This document shows, one piece after another, positions 1 to 9,362 of a stretch of 28,414 nt of DNA; the first letter of the stretch is position 1, and each line of letters begins with the position of its first letter. The notes below the pieces were generated by a model. The model did no database searches and was not told the origin of the DNA. It saw nothing but the letters and a program-made list of their open reading frames with translations. Location: contig JAQGDQ010001706.1 in NCBI GenBank assembly GCA_030141605.1, positions 1 through 28,414 of the forward strand, written 5' to 3'. Both the position numbers and the translations under genes were made by a program. Source of the DNA: Tubiluchus corallicola. Taxonomy: Eukaryota > Priapulida > Priapulimorpha > Priapulimorphida > Tubiluchidae.

Positions 1-1
1 A

Positions 2-414
2 AGTTCGTCACAAACTAACACGTCTGAACTGAGCGGTACTGCATCTGTTTTTCGGCAATGCATTTCTGATATGCAGGCACTAGTGCCCGTCTAACTAGCG
101 AAATGCATGTAACAGCAAAGAACTAGTGGCTCGAACATGAACTTGCGTTTGTGTGGTAATAATTCTTTCACGTAGGTCATTTTTGAAAAAAAATGTATGT
201 TTTCTTTCAATATTTTAAAGAGTAGATTGTTTTGATGTACACTGGGCCCGGTTTTGTTTTAACACTGTTCAGAAAGACAATCATATTATCATATATATGG
301 TAAGGAATGCCATGAGTAAAGAAAATGTATTTTAAATTGATGATTAAAGATGAAATTATTGCCTCAACCAGAAGCAAATATTATTGACTATTTCCTTAGC
401 TACGCCACACCTCA
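2..414. other. Outer end of left arm, no recognisable feature
   Basis: About 400 bp of AT-rich sequence, mirrored at 21419-21831. I see no reading frame of interest, no tandem repeat and no transposon terminus. Confidence 0.6.
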
Positions 415-498
415 GCCCTCGTTTATAATGCGCACCCAAACTTTGAGTTCTTTTTTTAGGTCGAAAATTTTGCGTGTTATACTCGAATAAATACGGTA
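415..498 (-). mobile_element. Fold-back MITE-like segment (left copy)
   Basis: An 84-bp segment whose two ends are imperfect reverse complements. Read on the minus strand it starts ACCGTATTTATTCGAGTATA and ends GCGCATTATAAACGAGGGC; the shared core resembles TCGAGTATAACACGC against TCGTTTATAATGCGC. Short elements with this CCGTATTTA/CGAATATAA-type terminus are common non-autonomous DNA transposon remnants in animal genomes. The assignment rests on the imperfect symmetry alone, and no target duplication was found. A 78-codon open frame across it (412-648) has no recognisable product. Confidence 0.35.
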
Positions 499-692
499 CA
501 CTTTCGAGAGGAGTGCTTGTTTACGCTTCAGCTTTGCTGACTGTCTCATTATGTTTTCTTGCCTCTCGTAACTATCTAATGATACTAAAATTGGGCAACG
601 TTGATTTGAAGCCCCATCTCCTAACCGTCTTACATTAAATTGGCCCATTAAAGATTAAATTATTGAAGCCGGAAACCAGAAGTTGAATTAGG

Positions 693-1134
693 TGTGGCAC
701 ATCACGCTATGATCAGCTGATGGTTGACCCACTTAAGAGGTCGCGTCGCGATTACAGACTTGATGACGCACTCCTATGCGCAGAAGTTCAGTGCGCACTA
801 GGCAATTCAATAAAAAATAATGAGCAGCTGTTAAACTATGTCAAAAGCGTTAGATTATGATAGATAATTATGCTGATGAATGCTGGCATGAAGCCCAGTT
901 AAGGAGTGGTGCCACGTGAGCAAGTGATTCAGAACCGAAGCGTAGGCGTCGATGCGTCGAAGCTCGGCGCACGAGATATAAGCCTTGTGATGCGCCCAGC
1001 TCAGGAGATTGAGTCTGGGAGCTGAAGGAGAGCAAGCTAGATCAGGGGGCTTGGCATTACTACCTGTTATATTTATTGTGTCTGATGTTCAATAAACGTG
1101 GAGTTTTATAATCTGACTCTTCATAGTTTTGCCA
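693..1134 (+). repeat. Possible solo LTR (left copy)
   Basis: The segment has the order expected of an LTR. It has a TGTGGCA start (693), a TATA-like GATATAAG at 974-981 and an AATAAA signal at 1091-1096 about 115 bp downstream, followed by a short U5-like stretch ending in TTTTGCCA at 1134. TGGCA and TGCCA make a short inverted terminal pair. Against it, the flanking bases do not form an obvious target duplication and there is no internal region or partner LTR. It could equally be a fragment of another retroelement or a real polyadenylation region. Confidence 0.33.
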
Positions 1135-2140
1135 TCCCTAAAACAACAATAATCAGCTTTGCACTACCAATACAACGAATTATTTTACTAAAAGGACTGA
1201 GGGTTACTCAGTGCTCCCGCTATTTGTACTAAAAGATTTGCTAGCTTGCTATGCCCTCTCGGCTGTTCACAGCGCAACGGTAGCAGCAGTAAACAACAAT
1301 AAACAGCAGCTATAAAAACGCGAAATTTTAATCAATGGAGAAAACACTAAGAAGCTATCTGATTGGGATAGGTGACAGAAGTTGTGACGTGACAGAACGA
1401 ATTAATGCGTTAAAATCGTTTGGCACGTGTCACGGAGCCTTCTTTATATAAGCTTGCTCCCCCTAACTGTAGAACCTAGCTACGCCCCTTGATTGTACGA
1501 CTGTAGAAACTGCCAATCATTTTATTGTAAAATGTAGACAATGTTCACCTCAATCACAAAATTGAACAAACAGTCATAAAGTTAGCAATATGATATTTAA
1601 CAGTAGAAAATTTGCATCCTTTCTCAATGCTTCTCTAGATCAACTGAAACTTGCATGCCTGAGAGAATAAAGCTGTAATCACATGACCAGAGATTCAAGT
1701 TCCTATTGGAAGGTACATCACATTCATGCATACAGACCATAAATGGAAAGGTCACCTATACTCTACAGACTACTAGTTAAACCAAAATCAAAGTCTACTT
1801 GGCTTCTTTGATAGCAGAATAAAGATTATTGGTTTACAGAAAGCTGTGTTATAATGTTATAATTTTTATCTATTTAAACTTGAATAAGAGAGTTAGAACC
1901 AGAATTAAAGCATGAAATTAACAATCTAATTACTCTGATTAATGAATATCTATAAAAGCAAAAGGAAATAATATTTAGAAACAAAAATCAATCTCCGACA
2001 AACTTTGTATAATTAGAGTAAAACAACGACTGTAGATGGCAGCACATACCAATTCAGTACCTTAGCGTAGTAGACTGACAATTAAATGGGTCACATAATA
2101 CTACAATCGCGCACTCGGTACAATAAGCGACAACGACTGC
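1135..2140. other. Left arm, AT-rich, no gene seen
   Basis: About 1 kb with no convincing reading frame. A motif near 1440-1495 (GGGGCGTAGCTAGG on the minus strand, next to a run of Gs) resembles a phrase common in dispersed repeats of invertebrates, but I cannot define an element. Mirrored at about 19693-20698. Confidence 0.5.
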
Positions 2141-2376
2141 AGTTGTCAAGATTGCTGTAAATGCTCAATTGTCAAGATTGCTGTAAATGCTCAATTGTCA
2201 AGATTGCTGTAAATGCTCAGTTGTCAAGATTGCTGTAAATGCTCAATTGTCAAGATTGCTGTAAATGCTCAATTGTCAAGATTGCTGTAAATGCTCAATT
2301 GTCAAGATTGCTGTAAATGCTCAATTGTCAAGATTGCTGTAAATGCTCAATTGTCAAGATTGCTGTAAATGCTCAA
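2141..2376 (+). repeat. 26-bp minisatellite, about 9 copies (left)
   Basis: Head-to-tail array of a 26-bp unit built around TTGTCAAGATTGCTGTAAAT followed by GCTCAA. Copies are nearly identical; one junction carries CAGTTG instead of CAATTG. The unit is not a multiple of three, so coding is unlikely. Confidence 0.95.
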
Positions 2377-4199
2377 TAAAACGTTTTACAAGAATCCAGT
2401 TTGCTCACAAATCTTCATTATTGTTTTGTTCAGTTTGTCTGTCTGTCGGTAACCCATAACCTCAAAAAAAATAATGAACACTTTGGTACAGGTTGATTTC
2501 CTTTATTACTGTGCTCAAAAAAAGTGGAGGCAGTGTAGAGGGGTGGTGGTGATGGGTTTCAACATAAATTAGAGTCTGAAATAATAAAAGTAAAAAGCAA
2601 CATTTACAACTTAATAATTCTCTTAGGTTTAACACCCTACAAACAAAAATTAAATTTAAAGCACTAATCTCAGTTTAGGTAAATCAAAAAACCAAAAAAT
2701 GTAATTTGAAGCAAACATACCTTAACAAACTAAATTATGAAATTTGAAATCTGAACTTTACCAGTAGACTATGGGAAACCCGAACTACTACTGCCCAACA
2801 TACAATAGCCAGGACTCCTGTTACACCCACCTCATGAACTTTAGTTGAAACCCAGTAAATGGTATGTAAATAGATAGTATAGTAAACTGCTTAAGAAATA
2901 CGTAAATTATTTTTACAGACAAACAACCAAAAGATGGCAGCACCTCCCTAAGATACTACCACTTTCTGCTAAGTCTAAAAAAAACTAAATTATAGCAAAA
3001 CTGCATAACAAAGTACACATTATCAAATTGTTTCCTAAACAATAGAATTATTCTGATCGCCATGGCTGTCAGTGTACAATAAAAGTCAGAAAGAGCAGGA
3101 AGATAATTATAAAAAAACGTTTATTGCGTTAGCAACCTCGTGTTAAAAAACACGTTCATAAATTCTGGTCTTTGAAAAATGTGAACTGCTTCAACCCGAA
3201 ATGGCTTCATTGAAATTTGCATTTGCACCTCATCATTTTAATTAAGATTTTAATTTTTTTTTTTTATTTTATTAGATGTCGACGCGCCCAGTCAAGGCAA
3301 AGAAACGGCAAAAAATCAGTATTGAACTGCGCGATAGACCTGCAATTTATTAAAATAACAGATCACAAAAAGTGCTTAAGAATGTACTAAAGGTTATTAC
3401 TATTTAGATAAAATGAAAAGTTAGATTTAAGAAGACTGAAACACAAATTATTACTTTATGATTCTAGAGATTTGAAGCAATTCTAACCAATTTAAACTAT
3501 TAACTAATGATTAAAGTAGATGGTGACTTACATTTACTGGTGACAACTTTGGCTTGAAAATACAACTAGTGTCTGTTAAATTGCAACAAAATAGACAAAG
3601 CAATGCAAGTATCACCAAACGGCATGAACAGCATAGCGGCAACAGAAAATGTAACTACGTGTAAAAACAAGTGTGATTGATAGGTGGTGTATACTACTAA
3701 TGCTTAGGTCACGTGACTAAGGCTGGCTTCGTTTTAAACAGTTTCAGGAAATGCATGTTTGTAAAAATACGAAAAAAACAAATAATTATAGAATGCTAGA
3801 TTAAATTGCTTGACAGCAACAACAAGATATAATACTTGTAATTGTAAAAACTACGTGCAGTTTGTGCTGAAAGTTTGAATAAAATAATTAATAATTGATA
3901 ACAGAATTGGTAAATAGAAGTTATGTTATATGAGTTACACTCTGTAACTAGACGTCTGCTCGTAAAACACTGATTTTACTGTTGCTCCTCGTAGTTTTAC
4001 CCTGGTTCTTAGAAGTTAGATTCCATTATGCGGAATAGCCGTTTAAAAACCTAGTTTTTCCCCCGGACTTCTTATCTGTGGAATTCTCTACCAGAAAAAT
4101 GGCTTATCTGAAAACCACAACGTCACTTGAATCAAGAGCAGCAACAGATATCTTCTGACACTGGTAAATTTGTTACATAAGTTGCTAAAATACTAAAAT
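2377..4199. other. Left arm, AT-rich, no gene seen
   Basis: About 1.8 kb with no recognisable coding content. It includes an A/T-rich run near 3250-3270 and a small hairpin, CGTGTTAAAAAACACG, at about 3140-3156. On the other strand (19190-19330) there is an acceptor-like TTTATTATTTCAG followed by an AATAAA signal, which could be a terminal exon, but the open stretch is short and unrecognised. Mirrored at about 17637-19457. Confidence 0.5.
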
Positions 4200-4201
4200 T
4201 A

Positions 4202-5171
4202 CCGTAAAACGGGGTGAGTTCGCCACTTTTTAGGGGTATTTTTTACGTTTCCTGCCATAGCAAGAGAATTACCCAACCGATTTTCTTAGTTCAAGCTTTA
4301 TATTGCCTTTCGAATGAAACACTATCGTGGGGTGAATTCGCCACCAACAATTTAACACTGTTTAATGCCATTCTAGGCAGCTGAAGTTAACTGGTTGTGA
4401 TTGGCTGGTTGGGGGTGAGTTCGCCACCCTATGAAAAAATTATGAAAAATGTCTAGTTTTAGTTTTCAAATAGAAATTTCTACGTTGGCAAGGAAGGCTT
4501 GAACGTCTTGTGCACTGATCTTGTCGCGGGCGCCCTTGATGTTGCCAGCCACTCTGAAAACCAGATTGTTCCTTCGGGCGAATGATTTGACAAAGTCTAT
4601 TCCAGGGGTGTTTGGCTTGAATCGTCGTTCCTGAACTCCCTTCGCGTCAAGAACACTCTTAATCAGTAGTCAGAGATCGATGGCAGTCATTGGGAACCCC
4701 CACTCAGCGGCCACTTGGAGTGTTGGCGATTTCGTGCTCCTCGGCGGCGGAGAACACTGGCTGACCTCCGGTCTTCCGCGGATGACTTCCTGAGAGTTTG
4801 TCAGCAAGGGTCTTTCTTGGAACCCCGAATTGTCTCGCCGCTGCGCTGATTGTCCTGTTGTTATTCTTGTCGGCATGTAGGGCAGCTTCCAGAGCTTCTG
4901 GGGTATAATTTTGGTATCTATGACCCGATACAGGGGTGCAGGTGCGTGGCATGTTAAGTAGCAAGAAACAGTAGACAAATAATATGTAGCGCAGAATGGA
5001 ATACTTCTAGTGCGAATTGAAAGAAGATAACTGTCGCAAACTGTTTATAATGACGGTGATCATGATATCTGTTCATTAAACACTGAACAATAGTTACAGC
5101 GAACCTACAATGGCCATTACGTAAGGGGTGGCGAACTCACCCTCGGGTGGCGAACTCACCCCGTTTTACGG
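4202..5171 (-). mobile_element. Pogo/Tigger-like DNA transposon, internally deleted (left copy)
   Basis: A 970-bp element with perfect terminal inverted repeats beginning CCGTAAAACGGGGTGAGTTC and running through CGCCAC. It is flanked on both sides by TA (4200-4201 and 5172-5173), the target duplication expected of the Tc1/mariner-pogo superfamily. The GGGTGARTTCGCCAC core recurs inside both ends (near 4330 and 4414 on one side, near 5127 and 5150 on the other), as expected for transposase binding sites. It encodes only a broken N-terminal, DNA-binding part of a transposase on the minus strand. The catalytic region is missing, so this is a non-autonomous copy. The same insertion site occurs in the right arm, so insertion preceded the inverted duplication. 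Confidence 0.9.
4466..4952 (-). pseudogene. Pogo-family transposase remnant, DNA-binding region only (left copy)
   Basis: The first frame starts at the ATG at 4950-4952. It carries a helix-turn-helix of the pipsqueak (HTH_psq) type: RYQNYTPEALEAALHA, then AARQFGVPRKTLADKLSG, then a P-V-F-S-A-A-E-E-H-E segment. This is the standard N-terminal layout of pogo/Tigger and CENP-B-like transposases. The frame then hits TGA after about 83 codons. A neighbouring frame continues with W-G-F-P and an R-F-K-P-N-T-P-G-I-D-F segment typical of the second, CENP-B-type helix-turn-helix, ending at 4466. That frame also contains one in-frame TGA near 4670. Full pogo transposases are roughly 450-550 residues with a DDE/D catalytic domain; about 160 residues are traceable here and no catalytic domain is present. 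It cannot transpose itself. Confidence 0.85.
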
Positions 5172-5396
5172 TATATAAATATGTTATTTGTTACAAGTGT
5201 TTTGTTTTGCTCTATGTTTTGTTTTAATGCAATAGCTCTGTTTTGTACTTTTGTATTTTGTTGTTCTTTTGCTGTATGTATGTCATTGTGGTGTAATGTA
5301 TGATGCCAACGACAAATTCTAAGTTCTATTTGACACAATCCAGAGAAAAAAATCACAGGAATTAAGCCAGAGAAAAAAGGCAGAGGAAAAAAGAAA

Positions 5397-5515
5397 TAAC
5401 CCTAACCCTAAACCAAACCCTGACCAAAATTAATTGTGACTTTTTACACACACACGTACACGCACGCACGCACGCACGCACACGCATACACACGCATACT
5501 CACACACACACATAT
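5397..5515 (+). repeat. Telomere-like stub plus CA/CACG microsatellite (left)
   Basis: TAACCCTAACCCTAAACC (from 5398) contains two units of the animal telomere repeat in the CCCTAA orientation. It is followed after about 30 bp by an impure (CA)n/(CACG)n/(CATA)n tract. Two units could be chance, so a true interstitial telomere is not established. Confidence 0.6.
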
Positions 5516-5558
5516 ATAAATAATTGTAATAATATTAATAATATATATGTATATAAAA

Positions 5559-5606
5559 TTTTACAATATGAATATATATATATATATATATATTCATATT
5601 GTAAAA
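5559..5606. repeat. Perfect 48-bp AT palindrome (left)
   Basis: TTTTACAATATG followed by an alternating AT core and then CATATTGTAAAA forms a perfect self-complementary sequence centred between 5582 and 5583. It could extrude as a cruciform. The non-repetitive outer 12 bases on each side show it is more than a plain (AT)n run. Confidence 0.9.
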
Positions 5607-6400
5607 ATCCTACTGTACGTAGTCTTTTACCTTCACTAATCTCGTCTAGAGAGATTTGTAAAAAATGACAGACGTGGTACAGTGTTTGCAATCGTATGCG
5701 TAGAACCCTGCCTATGACAGGTACGACCTACGTAGATTGCTATTGGCCATATTCGTACATACATACAGGTGAGGTAACCTATTTTTATCAGTGAAATTCT
5801 AATCGGTTCACCTGCGCGTGTCGAATTGTTATAACCGAGCTCCAGGGTAAATTTTAGGCAAGCTTTACTTTCATGTAGCTGTGTTTGAAGACAGTCAAGG
5901 GGGTTAATTGGTGTAAGTTCAGCGACACCCCAGTTAGTTCTGGACTGACCACCGGGCTACAAACGCAGACTGATACAACGAGGAAGTAAAAAAACTGAGT
6001 TTAAACCTCTCTGGCGTAGAATGGTGGTTGCAGTGTTAAATTGAACACCCCACAGCTTATGTGATAAAAACTGCACGCGTTTGAAGCTTACGTAGTGCTT
6101 ATCAACATAAAGCATGAATTTGAATTTGTCGTTATTCGGTAATTTGGTTAATGTATTTTGTCTTTCACTATGGCGTGTGAGTTTAAAATCGTTTCAAATT
6201 CATATGTGATTCATACGGGCTTCAGTGACGATGTGGAAATAGATCCAAAGCAGTAATGATCTATGCAACTCGCAGTAGACGGACGAAGCTTGTCGTTACC
6301 ATAGCAACTGCGGTTGCGTTACTGTTCATCAGCGCAACATTACTGGACCAATCGCCTGTCGACGTACGTATAATTAGTTATTATTACTATGGCGCTTAGC
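5607..6400. other. Left arm, no gene seen
   Basis: About 800 bp without a convincing reading frame, tandem repeat or transposon terminus. A stretch near 5900-5965 (GGTGTAAGTTCAGCGACACC and onward) looks like dispersed-repeat sequence, but I find no A/B boxes that would make it a tRNA-derived SINE. Mirrored at about 15426-16219. Confidence 0.45.
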
Positions 6401-6562
6401 CTGTCTGTCTGACGATCGGTCGGTCTGCCTGTCTACCTGTCTGTCTGTCTGTCTGTCCGTCCAACCGTGTCTGTCTGTCTGTGTGTCTGTCCGTCCGTCT
6501 GTGTCTGTCTGCCTGTCTGCCCCTCTGCCTGCTTGTCTGTCTTGTCTATCTGTCTCTCTGTT
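6401..6562 (+). repeat. Imperfect CTGT microsatellite (left)
   Basis: Interrupted (CTGT)n tract with CCGT and CTGC variants. It directly abuts the retroelement-like segment that follows, and a short second (GTCT)n run (6890-6903) sits at that segment's far end. Confidence 0.9.
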
Positions 6563-6893
6563 TAACTTTTCATATCATACGAGTGCTAGATATATTTCTA
6601 CTAGACTTAATATTATTTATTTTGATGTGATTCACAGAAAATGTGCATACAGTTTACATGTCAGGCTGAATAAGAGCGAAAATTTTATATGCAAGAACAT
6701 TTTAAACAGTGATGCAAACTTTACTTCTGTAATTAGACGTCATTGGCGTAGTTTCTTATATAGTTAATTGTTATTTGTGTTATTGTTGTGTTTCGTGATT
6801 TATTGTATTATTTGGAATTAATTTGTGATGTGTATATGAACTTTGTGAAGTTTGAAATAAAATATTAAATCCAAATCTAAATCTAATATGTCT
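6563..6893 (+). mobile_element. Possible LINE 3' tail (left)
   Basis: An open frame through 6767 ends in a basic, aromatic stretch (SVIRRHWRSFLYS). It is followed by an AT-rich untranslated-like region, a GAAATAAAA signal near 6858 and a short (AAATCT)n-type terminal repeat at about 6870-6886. LINEs of the CR1/I/jockey groups often end in such short tandem repeats rather than poly(A). The peptide is not recognisable enough to assign a clade. Confidence 0.35.
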
Positions 6894-7129
6894 GTCTGTC
6901 TGTGTATCCCTTTGCATAATAAAATGAAGGTAAATTTTGCACAGCGACAGGCTTAAGCAACAGCTGGAAAGTAATAGTTCTGGTTTCAAGAAGTCACAAG
7001 AAAAAACATGTTGAAATAAATTTTTGGATAATTTGTATCATTTATACTGTTATTATTATTATTATTTTCTTATTCGCTTTTGTTTTTGTTATCTGCAGTA
7101 TCACCGTTAATTTTTAATATACTAATCTA

Positions 7130-7285
7130 TTTATAAGAAAGGGCAGGAGACTAGATGACCCTGTGGTCCTTCCCTGCCCTGCTCCACGATTATAATTACT
7201 TAATATTTAAAAAACTTTTGATGTTAAGCTAATTGGAGAAAATAAATGTTCTATTTCTATGTCTATGTCTAATTAGACATAGTCG
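7130..7285 (+). mobile_element. Possible retroelement 3' tail with TCTATG repeats (left)
   Basis: A GC-richer block (GGGCAGGAGACTAGATGACC and onward) is followed by an AT-rich stretch with AATAAATG at about 7240. It ends in a short TCTATG tandem repeat inside the small palindrome ATGTCTAATTAGACAT. This resembles the 3' end of a LINE or a LINE-dependent SINE. No coding part is seen, so the class is uncertain. Confidence 0.35.
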
Positions 7286-7620
7286 CATAGCACATCAAAA
7301 CAGGCTGCACAACTGTTTGTGGGGTGTGATAAAAATTTTGGTTTATAATTATGAATTTGAAATGGTACACATTTTGTGAGAAGAATAAGAATTGGCACCT
7401 ACGCTACAGCTTAGTTAGCCTTGTAGGGCGCCGAGTAACCCACTAGCCAAAGTAGGACACTTCCGGTAAAGCGCATGCGCTAAATTTGCGGAAAAGCAGT
7501 ATCGTACATGGGCAGCCCAAGTGGGACACTGGCGATTTCTGTCGAGATAATGAAACTTAAAACTAAATTTAAATTTACAATATTGTTCATATATTTGTTC
7601 ATTTAATATTAAATTTTACT

Positions 7621-8372
7621 GAACTGTTCTTTTGTAGATTTTTGTTCAACAGTAAGTTGTGCAAACTTAACTGTTCTTTTGTAGACTTTTGTTCACATGT
7701 AAGTTGTGCAAACTGAACTGTTCTTTTTGTAGACTTTTGTTCACATGTAAGTTGTACAAACAGAACTGTTCTTTTGTAGATTTTTGTTCAACAGTAAGTT
7801 GTGCAAACTTAACTGTTCTTTTTGTAGACTTTTGTTCACATGTAAGTTGTGCAAACAGAACTGTTCTTTTTGTAGACTTTTGTTCACATGTAAGTTGTGC
7901 AAATAGAACTGTTCTTTTTGTAGACTTTTGTTCACATGTAAGTTGTGCAAACTTAACTGTTCTTTTTGTAGACTTTTGTTCACATGTAAGTTGTGCAAAC
8001 AGAACTGTTCTTTTTGTAGACTTTTGTTCACATGTAAGTTGTGCAAATAGAACTGTTCTTTTTGTAGACTTTTGTTCACATGTAAGTTGTGCAAACAGAA
8101 CTGTTCTTTTTGTAGACTTTTGTTCACATGTAAGTTGTGCAAATAGAACTGTTCTTTTTGTAGACTTTTGTTCACATGTAAGTTGTGCAAATAGAACTGT
8201 TCTTTTTGTAGACTTTTGTTCACATGTAAGTTGTGCAAACAGAACTGTTCTTTTTGTAGACTTTTGTTCACATGTAAGTTGTGCAAATAGAACTGTTCTT
8301 TTTGCAGACTTTTGTTCACATGTAAGTTGTTCAAACAGAACTGTTCTTTTTGTAGACTTTTGTTCACATGTA
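7621..8372 (+). repeat. 48-bp minisatellite, about 16 copies (left)
   Basis: Head-to-tail array with unit core TTTTTGTAGACTTTTGTTCA, then CATGTAAGTTGTGCAAACAG and AACTG. Most units are 48 bp; the first few are one base shorter in the T run. Units alternate among AACAGAAC, AATAGAAC and AACTTAAC variants in a non-regular order. Because 48 is a multiple of three and the unit has no stop in one frame of each strand, both strands stay open. The plus strand gives a 16-residue VDFCSHVSCANRTVLF repeat (open 7689-8498) and the minus strand an NKSLQKEQFYLHNLHV repeat (open 7741-8367). I read these frames as by-products of the repeat, not genes: no signal peptide, known domain or codon signature supports a protein. 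Confidence 0.95.
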
Positions 8373-8378
8373 TATAAG
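8371..8378 (+). promoter_or_regulatory. TATA-like box at the end of the 48-bp array (left)
   Basis: TATATAAG immediately follows the last repeat unit, whose final CACATG runs straight into it. This is a good match to the metazoan TATA consensus, and a tandem array just upstream is a plausible enhancer-like arrangement. No transcript or downstream gene supports it, and such octamers are frequent in AT-rich DNA. Confidence 0.3.
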
Positions 8379-9362
8379 CTCCTCCTTAATGATCCTGGAC
8401 TCGAGTACCAGTTATCACTTTATTATCTTAGTCACTGCTCACCAGTTATTATTAAACCTGGTCACTCTTTATTATGCAATATTAATCTCCCTAATTAATA
8501 TTGATTCTTATCTGTCGCATGTGATCGTATAAAACGTGACTTAAGACTGAAGGAGTGATTTGCATCTATTACATTAATTGCTATAAGGTTATTCACAACC
8601 CGGCTACTAGAGCTTAAGATTAAATCTATAGAGCAATGATAACTTCTCACAAGATTGTTTCTACGACTCCGCGTTGTGAAAGAGTCTTAATCTCTAAAGC
8701 TATCTAGCAAAAGTTCCCGCAATTGAACTCGTAGAATACTTAATGTATACAGCAAATCTTCAGATTCGTTTACAGAATTTAATGTTGCTTAACTGAGACA
8801 CCTCTAAGCATACTCAAACTATTCATTTATGATTAAGCGAAATCCGTTTATTGTTTACAACAATTACTCTTAGTTTGCTAAAATTACAATATATGTACTT
8901 AATCGCCAAAGACGCTCACAATTTATAATTAGCTCCCAGAGATACTAAACAGATTCCCTTAACGATTTCCTCACTTCGCACTTAAGGTGCTAATTTACAA
9001 TGTGAAACATATTATTACAATCGACTACACGTCACACTTAAGGTGTCTATTACTGTGATGAAGCTACTATGCAGAGTTGCTCTCAAGTTACGATAGGTTA
9101 AGTTCACTTAACTTGGTGGAATGACCAATAACAACCGTTCAATTGGTCAATTCCGTTCCCGTTGCAAGACTCTATTCGCAGATCCAGTGCTCAATTCTTT
9201 GAGGACGCAGATAGTTGTCTACGCTGGGTCTAGCGGTCTTTGCTCTTCTCAGGATTCCTGTAGTCTCTCCAGACTCTCCTCTCTCCCCGACTCACGACTC
9301 ACGTGGTCCGCAACTTGTTTACTCACGACTGAACGACGATTCACTTCCCGACGCCAAACGAT
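8379..9362. other. Inner end of left arm, no gene seen
   Basis: About 980 bp of unrecognised sequence, mirrored at 12464-13447. It contains two similar CACTTAAGGTG motifs (near 8980 and 9035). An 82-codon serine-rich open frame starts at 9121; in the right arm the corresponding frame begins at the same point but runs past the arm boundary with a different end. The GC-richer last 200 bp lies directly downstream of the minus-strand TATA box at 9401-9408 and could be the transcribed start of an unknown unit on that strand. Confidence 0.5.

Larger units (their letters stand above)
2..9362 (+). repeat. Left arm of a giant inverted repeat
   Basis: The sequence matches the reverse complement of 12464-21831 throughout. 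Paired coordinates sum to 21833 in the outer part, 21836 around the pogo element and 21826 in the inner part, so there are few net indels. The inner edge is sharp: the arms agree through CGCCAAACGAT (ending at 9362), then left reads TAACTGACG while the mirrored right side reads GGCACCATT. The outer edge is at or beyond the window start: base 2 still pairs with 21831 and base 1 does not pair with 21832, but one mismatch cannot prove an end. Differences seen include four substitutions near 2058-2080, a 3-bp indel near 4125, a roughly 12-bp difference near 5345, a 2-bp AT difference near 5582 and one substitution at 7297. No intact gene is visible in the arm. Confidence 0.97.

Noticed and set aside
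5880-5970. tRNA-derived SINE head
   Set aside because: No A box and B box pair could be found at the right spacing.
7621-8372. CRISPR-like array
   Set aside because: Units are directly adjacent with no unique spacers, in eukaryotic DNA; it is a minisatellite.
7621-8372. AGAACTGTTCT in each 48-bp unit as a steroid-receptor element
   Set aside because: Half-sites are separated by one base instead of the three needed for the classical element; likely coincidence.
7689-8498. 269-codon plus-strand open frame and 208-codon minus-strand frame over the 48-bp array as genes (also in the right arm)
   Set aside because: Both strands are open because the unit is 48 bp and stop-free; no domain, signal peptide or regulatory context supports either.
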